Source: JAVBLD01 sp031553705 (GTDB lineage: Bacteria > Bacteroidota > Bacteroidia > Bacteroidales > Marinifilaceae). From it: 26,468 bases of DNA. This document shows positions 17,129-25,158 of this stretch, one piece after another (the first letter of the stretch is position 1; each line of letters opens with the position of its first letter). Below the pieces are notes generated by a model. The model saw only the letters and a program-made list of their open reading frames with translations, was not told the DNA's origin and ran no database searches. The stretch is taken from contig JAVBLD010000020.1 in NCBI GenBank assembly GCA_031553705.1, positions 1-26,468 on the forward strand. The letters are read 5' to 3'. A program made the position numbers and the translations under genes.

Positions 17129-19443
17129 ATCAGATAAAACGAATGGCTCGTACCGAGCTGCAAACGCTTTTTTATTCTCCGGTAGCATGGCTGATCCTGA
17201 TTATTTTCGCCTTCCAGGCAGGCATGGCTTTTTCGGACCAATTTGCCGGATTTGTCCAAACAAAAAAGCTGGGTTACTCTTTAAACGGAGTGACGCTTAA
17301 CCTTTTTCTGGATCCCTGGCGGGGATTCTTTACCCGGATACAGGATTATCTCTATTTTTATATTCCGCTTCTGACAATGGGAATGATGAGCCGGGAGCTC
17401 AGCAGCGGTTCGATCAAACTGCTTTACTCCTCTCCGATCAGCAATCGGGAGATCATTCTCGGAAAATTCCTGTCCATTATGATCTATGCATTGGTCATGA
17501 CCGGAATCCTGTTTGTTTTTGTCCTTTACGGCGCCATTTTTGTCGTAAAGTTTGACTTTATCGCCACCCTTTCCGGACTACTCGGACTCTTTTTGATGAT
17601 CTGTGCATACGGTGCTATCGGTCTGTTTATGTCGAGCCTCACTTCTTACCAGGTCGTCGCAGCCATGGGCACCTTTGCCGTCTTTGCGGCATTGAGCTAT
17701 GTCAGCCGGCTATGGCAAGACATCGCCTTCGTACGCGACATCACCTATTGGTTATCAATCAACGGCCGCTCGGAAGAGTTTATCAGCGGTATGATCTGCA
17801 GCGAAGATGTCATCTATTTTCTCACGGTAATCGGTCTTTTTCTTTCGCTTTCAATACTGAGACTGAATGTAATACGTCAGAAATCCGGATGGTCGACCGC
17901 CATGAGCCGCTACATGCTGGCAGTAGGCATTGCCGTTCTGGTCGGCTATTTAAGTTCCCGGCCGAAACTTATGTGGTATTATGACACGACCAGAACCAAA
18001 ATCCTTACATTAACCCAAAACAGCCAGGATATCATGGCAAAAATGAAAGATGGCCTGACCATCACCACATACGCTAATATTTTAGACGAAGACAGGCTTA
18101 TCTGGTTCGGCACTCCCCGAGCAGAATTAGACGACAGGAAACGCCTGAAACAATATACACGGTTTAAGCCGGAGATCAAAATGAAATACGTCCGCTACTA
18201 TGTCAGCGGAAACAATGCGGAGTCGCTGAACAAACGCTACCCTAACCTGGGCGAACGGGGAAAAATGGTTAAAATAGCGCAATCGTATGGGGTAGATTCG
18301 ACCATCTATATCGCTCCGGAAGAGGTCATAAAGTTGGAAAATTTAGCACCTGAGAATTTCCGTTTCGTAAAATCGCTCGAACGTGAAAACGGACGGAAGA
18401 CCTTCCTACGGGTCTTCAACGACATGATGCTTTTTCCCGGCGAAACGGAGATTACTGCCGCCTTCAAACGTCTGGTAATGGAACTGCCCCATGTCGGTTT
18501 TGTCGAAGGGCATGGCGAACGGGATTGTATTAAAGAGGGCGACCGGGACTACAACCGGTTTGCACAGGAAAAGGTGTTTCGTTACTCGCTGATCAATCAA
18601 GGATTTGATATCAGGCAAACAGAACTGGAAAAAGAAGTACCGGAGGATATTGACATATTGGTACTGGCCGATATACGCACCTCTCTGTCCGCCGAACACC
18701 TCGAACACCTAAATAAATTCATTGCTCGCGGAGGAAATCTGCTTATAGCAGGAGAACCCAAACGCCAAGAGGTCATGAATCCAGTCATTGAACAATTCGG
18801 CGTACGTTTTTTAGAAGGTTGCCTGGTAAAACCGAATAAAAACTTCCAGCCTGATCTGATCTTCGCTGTCCCAACCGAAGAGGGTGCAGCACTATCTTAC
18901 CATATCAACAATTTACGCCGTTACGAACAAGTGATCACCATGCCTTCCGTAACAGGACTTGATTACAGTGAAGCCGCGCACAAAGGGTTCAAAGCGACAC
19001 CTCTTTTTGTAACCGACACGGCCGGCGGAACATGGAACGAAGTGGAAACAACCGATTTTGTAGACGACACCGTAAGATTGAATCCGGAAAAAGGAGAGAT
19101 TGCCAAAGCATCCATACCAACCGCGGTTGCCTTATCAAGAACCATCGGAGACAAGGAACAAAAAATTATCATCCTGGGAGATGCGGACTGCATCAGCAAC
19201 GAAGAGATCAGCAGATCGCGCAAAAATATTCCGGCCTCGAACTACTCATTGATTGTCGCATCATTCTATTGGATGTCCGATGATGAAGTACCAATCGACG
19301 TACGGCGCCCTCCATTTACCGATAATGATATCCGGGTAAATAAATTAGGAATGAGTATCACCAAGGTCGCATTTATGGGCATTATCCCGGCTACTCTGGC
19401 ATTCTTTTCACTATTTATCTGGATACGCCGCAGAGGAAGATAA
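17125..19443 (+). CDS. ABC permease fused to GldG-like auxiliary domain (GldF-GldG fusion, module 1)
   Basis: 772 residues. The first about 250 are an ABC-2 type permease with six hydrophobic segments (about 18-36, 76-89, 113-140, 147-171, 176-192, 228-248) and the MSRELSSGSIKLLYSSPIS loop typical of GldF-like permeases. A further helix at about 262-278 begins the GldG-like part: a large extracytoplasmic region (about 285-740) with DTTRTKILTLTQNSQDIM, VGFVEGHGERD (457-467), DIDILVLADI, NKFIARGGNLLIAGEP and KIIILGDADCISNEE, as in the ABC_transp_aux family, closed by a final helix (about 747-765) and IRRRGR. In flavobacteria GldF and GldG are separate proteins; here they are one chain. It overlaps the ATPase gene by four bases. 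The C-terminus closely matches the fragment at 1-138. Confidence 0.9.
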   Translation: MNQIKRMARTELQTLFYSPVAWLILIIFAFQAGMAFSDQFAGFVQTKKLGYSLNGVTLNLFLDPWRGFFTRIQDYLYFYIPLLTMGMMSRELSSGSIKLLYSSPISNREIILGKFLSIMIYALVMTGILFVFVLYGAIFVVKFDFIATLSGLLGLFLMICAYGAIGLFMSSLTSYQVVAAMGTFAVFAALSYVSRLWQDIAFVRDITYWLSINGRSEEFISGMICSEDVIYFLTVIGLFLSLSILRLNVIRQKSGWSTAMSRYMLAVGIAVLVGYLSSRPKLMWYYDTTRTKILTLTQNSQDIMAKMKDGLTITTYANILDEDRLIWFGTPRAELDDRKRLKQYTRFKPEIKMKYVRYYVSGNNAESLNKRYPNLGERGKMVKIAQSYGVDSTIYIAPEEVIKLENLAPENFRFVKSLERENGRKTFLRVFNDMMLFPGETEITAAFKRLVMELPHVGFVEGHGERDCIKEGDRDYNRFAQEKVFRYSLINQGFDIRQTELEKEVPEDIDILVLADIRTSLSAEHLEHLNKFIARGGNLLIAGEPKRQEVMNPVIEQFGVRFLEGCLVKPNKNFQPDLIFAVPTEEGAALSYHINNLRRYEQVITMPSVTGLDYSEAAHKGFKATPLFVTDTAGGTWNEVETTDFVDDTVRLNPEKGEIAKASIPTAVALSRTIGDKEQKIIILGDADCISNEEISRSRKNIPASNYSLIVASFYWMSDDEVPIDVRRPPFTDNDIRVNKLGMSITKVAFMGIIPATLAFFSLFIWIRRRGR

Positions 19444-19448
19444 TTTTG

Positions 19449-19532
19449 AGAGCAGAGGGACAGGGAACGATGAGTGATCTAGATTTTTTCTGTTACGCAA
19501 TCCTTGATCGTATTCCTTGTCTCTCTGTTTCT
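19449..19532 (+). terminator. Long imperfect hairpin after the ABC permease gene
   Basis: The arm at 19449-19471 (AGAGCAGAGGGACAGGGAAC, then GAT) pairs imperfectly with 19507-19532 (ATCGTATTCCTTGTCTCTCT, then GTTTCT). It lies just after the stop codon, at the same place as the inverted repeat after the partial paralogue at 1-138, and shares the motif CAGGGAA. Probable end of the module 1 transcript. Confidence 0.45.
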
Positions 19533-19600
19533 TATCTTCAATAAAAACACCCTATTCCCAATTTATATCGGTCCATAGACTGTAATTCAAAATTGATCGC

Positions 19601-19608
19601 TATATTTG
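19601..19608 (+). promoter_or_regulatory. Candidate promoter -7 element of module 2
   Basis: TATATTTG matches the Bacteroidota -7 element TAnnTTTG. It lies 20 bases before ATG 19629, so transcription would begin a few bases upstream of that codon. The -33 region is poor (ACTG at 19579-19582). It favours ATG 19629 over the earlier TTG at 19593 as the sigma start. Confidence 0.4.
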
Positions 19609-19628
19609 TCTACTCTCAGAAAGACAAC

Positions 19629-20186
19629 ATGGACGATCATCATGATGTAGTGGTTTCAAAGCTTAAAGCCGGTAACGAAAACGAATTAAAGCTCTTTTAT
19701 CAGGAGTACTTTGTTTTATTCGTCGCTTTTGCTAACAGCCTGCTCTCTTCCGAAGAGGAGTGCAAAGATGTAGTACATGACGTATTTATAAAATATTGGA
19801 ACACTCGAAGTGATTTTGATGATTTAATTACCATCCGCGCCTTTTTTTACCGTTCGATTCGAAACAGGTGTCTGAATATTATCCGTCATAAAAAAGTACA
19901 AAATAAATATTGCACCGACAGTTTAAAAAACGTCGAAGATGACACTTTTATTTATGAAACAATTCTGCAAAAAGAGATATTCCATATCATTCATAACGAA
20001 ATCCGGAAACTGACCGGTATGGAACAGGAAGTGCTCCTGCTTGCCTTAGAAGGAAAATCAAACGACGAAATCGCTGCCGAATTGGGTATTGCCCTCTCGA
20101 CGGTAAAAAGCCATAAAGCCAAAAGCTACGCCGAACTGCGGGAAAAATTGAAATACCTGCGTTTGCTTATGATATTAATTCGATGA
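19629..20186 (+). CDS. ECF-type RNA polymerase sigma factor (module 2)
   Basis: 185 residues from ATG 19629. The frame is open to a TTG at 19593, but that codon lies before the likely transcription start, and homologues begin near the chosen Met. Region 2 is at about 16-88 (CKDVVHDVFIKYWNTR, RAFFYRSIRNRCLNIIRH) and region 4 at about 123-175 (TGMEQEVLLLALEGKSNDEI, then AAELGIALSTVKSHKAK). It resembles the module 1 sigma factor only at family level, so the two are expected to read different promoters. The FecR partner is encoded 217 bases downstream, and the stop codon overlaps the ATG of a very short frame at 20183. Confidence 0.9.
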   Translation: MDDHHDVVVSKLKAGNENELKLFYQEYFVLFVAFANSLLSSEEECKDVVHDVFIKYWNTRSDFDDLITIRAFFYRSIRNRCLNIIRHKKVQNKYCTDSLKNVEDDTFIYETILQKEIFHIIHNEIRKLTGMEQEVLLLALEGKSNDEIAAELGIALSTVKSHKAKSYAELREKLKYLRLLMILIR

Positions 20187-20272
20187 CGGCAAAGGCTACA
20201 AAACCGACGACGGAAACCTTTCCCGATACCATCCCCTCCGAAGCGCAAAGGCATTTTAAAAGAACGTTTTAG
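20183..20272 (+). CDS. Very short frame overlapping the sigma stop codon
   Basis: ATG at 20183 overlaps the sigma TGA (ATGA) and opens a 29-codon frame ending TAG at 20270-20272. The product (MTAKATKPTTETF...) is hydrophilic and Thr/Pro-rich with no recognisable motif. The overlap would allow coupled translation, but a frame of this length is easily chance. The remaining bases to 20403 hold no other frame; they are the FecR leader. Confidence 0.15.
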   Translation: MTAKATKPTTETFPDTIPSEAQRHFKRTF

Positions 20273-20403
20273 TACGAATCATCACTTGTAGTCCATCCTC
20301 TTAACCTATTTTTCGGGGCTAATTAGTTAAATAATATTAATATACATGAATCTATCTCCATCTAAAATTCTTCTCGGGTGTTTCTATACAAACAGAAAAC
20401 GAC

Positions 20404-21567
20404 ATGAAGAGGGATTACTGGTTAGAAGCAATAAAAAAGGGAATACTTATCGGGCATTTCTTTACCGGAAAAACAAGCAAGGAAGAGAATAACCGGCTCA
20501 GGATATGGCGTGAAGAACAGAAAAGCCATGAACGGTTGTTGGAAGAAACAGTTTCACCAAAGAGACTTCGGGAGAATATCGAAACATACAAGCATCTGGC
20601 GGCAAAAGCGGAGTGGAATGCTTTGCACAACCGGCTGAGAAACAGAAAAAAGAAAATCTATTATCGGATTGCCGTTCCAAGTGCGGTTGCAGCTATCTTA
20701 TGCGGTATCTGCCTGGTATATATTCTCTCTTCCGACCGGCAATCTCTTCCGGTAGCCATATCGGATAATATACTACCGGGCAGCCATAAAGCAACTCTTT
20801 ACATTGAGGAAGGATCCATCATACCGATCCGGGAAAATATGGAGGCCGTACTTGTCCCGGATTCCTCCATCATAGTCAAAAACAATCTGCTGGTACAGTC
20901 GAAATCATCACTTCATCCAAAAACCACTCTTTCGCGAAGCATCGTCACTCCACGCGGCGGGGAATATTCATTGTCACTGATGGACGGTACGAAAGTGTGG
21001 TTGAATGCCGACTCACGATTAACGTTCCCGGCAAATTTCGGTGAATTGGAGCGAGTTGTAGAACTGGAAGGAGAAGCTTATTTTGAGGTAGCCGAAAACA
21101 AGAAAATACCTTTTATTGTAAAAACTTTCCGTTCACAGACACAAGTATATGGTACGGCATTTAATATAAATGCCTATCCTGACGATTCACGCCAGAAAAT
21201 AACCCTGGAACGGGGTAGCATCGGGGTGACAGTCGGGAAAAAAGAGTATATGTTACAACCCAATAAACAGATTATCCTAAGTAATAACGGAAGTGTGGAA
21301 ATATTACCTGTCGACGCACAAAAACAGAGCGTTTGGCGTAATGGTAACTTTATTTTCGAAAAAGAGAATCTGGAAGACATCATGAACCAGTTAGCCCGCT
21401 GGTATGATGTGGAAATCCTTTTTACCGATGCACAAACCAGACAATTACATTTCAGCGGAAAATTAAACCGGTATGATCACATCGAACAATTACTAAATAT
21501 GATTGAATTAACAACCCATATCAAATTTAAAATCGAAAAACGAACCATTATAATTTATACACAATGA
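20404..21567 (+). CDS. FecR-type anti-sigma factor (module 2)
   Basis: 387 residues. The cytoplasmic part (about 1-85) contains FTGKTSKEENNRLRIWREEQ, the classic short N-terminal region of Bacteroidota FecR proteins. A membrane helix lies at about 88-108 (VPSAVAAILCGICLVYIL). The FecR domain is at about 178-275 (IVTPRGGEYSLSLMDGTKVW, NADSRLTFP, VVELEGEAYFEVAENKKIPF, QVYGTAFNINAY), and DUF4974 at about 314-384 (FEKENLEDIMNQLARWYDVE). It should hold the sigma factor encoded at 19629 and take signal from the STN domain of the SusC encoded at 21722. It has the same length as the module 1 FecR but differs widely in sequence. Confidence 0.93.
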   Translation: MKRDYWLEAIKKGILIGHFFTGKTSKEENNRLRIWREEQKSHERLLEETVSPKRLRENIETYKHLAAKAEWNALHNRLRNRKKKIYYRIAVPSAVAAILCGICLVYILSSDRQSLPVAISDNILPGSHKATLYIEEGSIIPIRENMEAVLVPDSSIIVKNNLLVQSKSSLHPKTTLSRSIVTPRGGEYSLSLMDGTKVWLNADSRLTFPANFGELERVVELEGEAYFEVAENKKIPFIVKTFRSQTQVYGTAFNINAYPDDSRQKITLERGSIGVTVGKKEYMLQPNKQIILSNNGSVEILPVDAQKQSVWRNGNFIFEKENLEDIMNQLARWYDVEILFTDAQTRQLHFSGKLNRYDHIEQLLNMIELTTHIKFKIEKRTIIIYTQ

Positions 21568-21609
21568 AACCGGACACTTAGATAACGATGAATATGAAAG
21601 ATAAACGAT

Positions 21610-21683
21610 GAGTTGAAAATCAACTCTCCGTTCTATCAGCTGTCAATCAAAAAGCCGGAGCGGACTCGACCCCCTACTCCGGC
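21610..21683 (+). promoter_or_regulatory. Two hairpins between fecR and susC (module 2)
   Basis: GAGTTGA at 21610-21616 pairs with TCAACTC at 21620-21626 (3-base loop), and GCCGGAG at 21654-21660 pairs with CTCCGGC at 21677-21683 (16-base loop). Neither is followed by a T run. They lie in the 154-base gap before susC and could pause transcription, mark a processing site, or help set a higher level of receptor than of regulator. Inference from position only. Confidence 0.35.
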
Positions 21684-21721
21684 AAAACTCAAACGATGTT
21701 GAATTCTTTAATGACAAATTT

Positions 21722-24700
21722 ATGAAAAAAATCATTGATACTTGTCATTTCCACCGGCAAGTATTACAAAAAAGCAGTAAAATCATGCGATTGATTTTGT
21801 TTATGATCTTGGGATTTTCTCTATCAGCCTTTTCGGAAGGGTATTCCCAAAACGAAAAAATCAACTTTAAAACAAACGGACTATCTCCTGAAGCCGTAAT
21901 CAACCGGCTAAATACATTGACATCTTACACTTTTCTTTACAATCACGAAGAAGTGAATAAGTTAACAATGAAAGATCTGAAGTTTAAAGATGCCTCGATT
22001 GATGAGATCATGGACGCTTTTCTGAAAGGATCGTCATTATCCTATATAAAAGAAGACAATGTAATCATTATCTCGCCTAAATTGAAACCATCATCTCCGC
22101 AGGAGAGCAACAAAAAAACTCTCTTTTCGGGAGTAGTGAAGGATGAAAAAGGAGATCCCCTGCCCGGGGTTACTGTCCTTATCAAAGGAACCCAAACCGG
22201 CGTCTCCACAGATGTCAACGGTCGTTTTGCCCTGCCCTTATCGGAAACAAAGGACATTATTGTAGTGTTCAGTTTTATCGGTATGAAAACAAAAGAGGTA
22301 AAGGTTGATGAAAAAATATTAGACGAAAAAAAAGAGTATGTCGTCACACTTGTCGAAATGGCACAAGAGTTGGAAGATGTACTCATCACAGGATATTTCA
22401 ACATAAACCGTTCCACCTATTCCGGAAGCGTAACTCAGGTAAAAAAGGATGATCTGTTACGGATGGATAGCCGCAACGTACTAAACGCCCTTCAGTATTT
22501 TGAGCCTTCGCTCCGGGTAAGGGGAAACAATATATTCGGATCCGACCCCAATGCAATGCCTCAGTTCATGCTCCGCGGAGAATCGAGTATTGCCGATAAA
22601 AGCCTGGAGACTGAAGAGTTAAAGCTGACCCAGCGGACCGATATGTTCGACCGCAACCCAAATCTTCCGATCTTTATCCTGGATAATTTTGAGGTTAATA
22701 TCCAAACGGTTTACGACTTGGATATCAATCGCGTTGAGAGTATCTCCATCCTAAAGGATGCCACTGCTACGGCTCTCTACGGCTCGCGTGCGGCAAACGG
22801 AGTGATTGTGATCACGACCATCGCCCCGCAACCCGGAGAACTCGATGTAAACTATGCATTCGGTTTAGCCGCAACCTTTCCTGATCTTTCCGACTATAAT
22901 ATGGCCGACGCCACCGAAAAATTAGAGATCGAACGTTTAGCAGGCTTATATACTTCAACGGATGAAAGCAAACAAGCTCAATTAGACATGCAGTACAATA
23001 CCCGAAGGAATCAGATTCTCAGGGGTATAGATATTGACTGGCTATCTCTCCCCTTACGTAACGCTTATGCCACCACCCACCGGGTTACTCTTCAAGGAGG
23101 AGCGGAAAGCCTGCGGTATATGATCGGGGTGAACGCCAACGGCACTCCCGGAGTGATGAAAGGTTCATTCCGGAATAAGTATGGCGGCGATCTGACCGTA
23201 TACTATAATCATGGAAAATTAAGGCTAAACAATGTAGTCTCTTATGCAAATACAAAAGCGGAAGATTCTCCGTATGGTACCTTCTCTACCTACGTACAAC
23301 AACAACCATACGAGGAGATATATGACGAATTCGGAGATTATCTGAGAAAGTTTAAAGGACTTCAGGGAAACGAAAATCCGCTCTGGAAAACAACTACCGG
23401 TAGTTACTCCAATAAAGACAATATCAACGATCTGCAGAATAAGTTTATCGCATTTTATTATCCGTCCGAAAGACTTGAGATCAAAGGACAAGTGGGCGTA
23501 CAAAAATTAGACCGGAAGTTGGAAAACTTTAAAGATCCTTCACTTGTGGAATTTGACAATTATGGTGCAATAGATAAAGGAGAACTATACCAGCAGTTTA
23601 CCGACTCATATCGTTGGGAATCGCTGTTTCAATTGCGTTACTACCCCACTTTCGGATTGCACAATCTCTCCATGTCGGGCGCTTTCGAGATTTCTGATGA
23701 AAAAACGGAAAGACAGTCCGCTACCTATACAGGATTCCAATTAGGGCAATTCTACAGTCCGGCATTCGCAGCCCGGCAAAAGGAAAAAAATCTCGCCACA
23801 ACCTCACAGGTAAGGCGTATCGGCTATAAGGCACTTGTTAACTATACCTACTCCGATATCGCTTATATGAACGGTAACATCAATGTGGAAGGGAACTCCC
23901 AATTCGGGGCGGATAAACGCTTCAGCGTCTACTGGTCGATGGGAGCCGGGGTAAATATCCAAAATCTCCCATGGCTAAATATCAATAAAGACATCTTTTC
24001 GGAATTACGGCTAAAAGCATCTTACGGCACCACCGGTAATGTCGGTTTCCAACCCTATGCGGCAATCACGACCTATGAGATCAATCCGTTAGGCTGGTAT
24101 TATATGGGACCGGCTTCGCAGATCGTCTATCTGGGAAATCCGAACCTGGAAGGACAACAGGTATATACCACCGATATAGGAACAGAGATATATCTATGGA
24201 GAAAACGTTTTACGCTGGGTGTGGACTATTATCATAAAAAAACAGTTAATATGATCGATAGAGTCGGCGTACAGAGCTCCTCCGGTTTTTTGGAATACCA
24301 ATCCAACGGCGGATCGCTACTGAATCAGGGATGGGAATTCCGGGTGACTGCCGTACCGCTGCAAAAAAACAACTGGCGGATATTTATTGCCGCTAATCTG
24401 GCCTGGAACAGGGATAAGATTTTGGAATTAGGAGAAGAATCCAAGCGGTATAACGAGTTGGTACGCGAAAACTACGATGCGCAATATCCCTCCTACAGGG
24501 AAGCGGCCATCCGGCCCGTTATCCAATTATACGAAGGAGTCTCCCAGCATGCCCTCTGGGCGGTACGTTCGGCAGGAATCGATCCGGCAAATGGAAAGGA
24601 GAAATTTATCAAACGGGAAACAAACGCAAGTACCTACGCATGGAGCGCCGACGATCTGGTAGAGGTGGGTAATACCGAGCCTAAAGCCAATGGAAACTTC

Positions 24701-25141
24701 ACCGTAAATGTCGCCTATAAAGGATTTTACCTCCAATCCGCGTTCTCTTACGAATGGGGAAGGTCGGTTTACAACGAAACGCTGTTACTGAGGATAGAAG
24801 ATGTTTATTATCAATACCATAATGTCGACAAACGGGTACTGACGGAGCGTTGGAAAAAACCGGGAGATATAGCCCGATTCCTGGATATTAAAGCAACTCC
24901 ATACGGAACAAGGACAAAACCGACTTCCCGTTTTGTACAGACCGACAATGTATTAAAGTTGGGAAGCTTAACTGCCGGCTACAATTTTGATAAAGCGATG
25001 ATCTCCAAATGGGGACTAAAATCCTTAGAGGTCTCGCTCAACACTACGGATGTATTCCATCTCTCTACCGTAAAGATGGAACGGGGAACAACCTATCCCT
25101 ATGCGCACAATTATAACTTAAATGTAAGAATAGGTTTTTAA
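21722..25141 (+). CDS. SusC/RagA-family TonB-dependent receptor with STN domain (module 2)
   Basis: 1139 residues. A signal peptide with a long N-region (about 1-43, cleavage near EGYSQ) is followed by an STN domain (about 46-118: INFKTNGLSPEAVINRLNTL to NVIIISPK), a carboxypeptidase-regulatory-like domain (about 134-212: SGVVKDEKGDPLPGVTVLIK, VVFSFIGMKTKEV), the junction LEDVLITGYF, a plug domain (about 226-375: DINRVESISILKDATATALY, GSRAANGVIVIT) and a barrel ending NLNVRIGF. The plug and first strands share stretches with the module 1 SusC (TFPDLSDYN, ERLAG), so the two are paralogues. STN suggests a transducer that reports to the FecR just upstream. ATG 21722 is used; it is followed by AAAAAAATC and the frame is intact. 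Confidence 0.95.
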   Translation: MKKIIDTCHFHRQVLQKSSKIMRLILFMILGFSLSAFSEGYSQNEKINFKTNGLSPEAVINRLNTLTSYTFLYNHEEVNKLTMKDLKFKDASIDEIMDAFLKGSSLSYIKEDNVIIISPKLKPSSPQESNKKTLFSGVVKDEKGDPLPGVTVLIKGTQTGVSTDVNGRFALPLSETKDIIVVFSFIGMKTKEVKVDEKILDEKKEYVVTLVEMAQELEDVLITGYFNINRSTYSGSVTQVKKDDLLRMDSRNVLNALQYFEPSLRVRGNNIFGSDPNAMPQFMLRGESSIADKSLETEELKLTQRTDMFDRNPNLPIFILDNFEVNIQTVYDLDINRVESISILKDATATALYGSRAANGVIVITTIAPQPGELDVNYAFGLAATFPDLSDYNMADATEKLEIERLAGLYTSTDESKQAQLDMQYNTRRNQILRGIDIDWLSLPLRNAYATTHRVTLQGGAESLRYMIGVNANGTPGVMKGSFRNKYGGDLTVYYNHGKLRLNNVVSYANTKAEDSPYGTFSTYVQQQPYEEIYDEFGDYLRKFKGLQGNENPLWKTTTGSYSNKDNINDLQNKFIAFYYPSERLEIKGQVGVQKLDRKLENFKDPSLVEFDNYGAIDKGELYQQFTDSYRWESLFQLRYYPTFGLHNLSMSGAFEISDEKTERQSATYTGFQLGQFYSPAFAARQKEKNLATTSQVRRIGYKALVNYTYSDIAYMNGNINVEGNSQFGADKRFSVYWSMGAGVNIQNLPWLNINKDIFSELRLKASYGTTGNVGFQPYAAITTYEINPLGWYYMGPASQIVYLGNPNLEGQQVYTTDIGTEIYLWRKRFTLGVDYYHKKTVNMIDRVGVQSSSGFLEYQSNGGSLLNQGWEFRVTAVPLQKNNWRIFIAANLAWNRDKILELGEESKRYNELVRENYDAQYPSYREAAIRPVIQLYEGVSQHALWAVRSAGIDPANGKEKFIKRETNASTYAWSADDLVEVGNTEPKANGNFTVNVAYKGFYLQSAFSYEWGRSVYNETLLLRIEDVYYQYHNVDKRVLTERWKKPGDIARFLDIKATPYGTRTKPTSRFVQTDNVLKLGSLTAGYNFDKAMISKWGLKSLEVSLNTTDVFHLSTVKMERGTTYPYAHNYNLNVRIGF

Positions 25142-25158
25142 CCAGTAAAAAAGATATT

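Noticed and set aside
16181..19443. Gliding motility apparatus
   Set aside because: Only GldA/F/G-like genes are present and no other gld, spr or type 9 secretion genes are seen; GldG-like proteins are widespread in non-gliding Bacteroidota.
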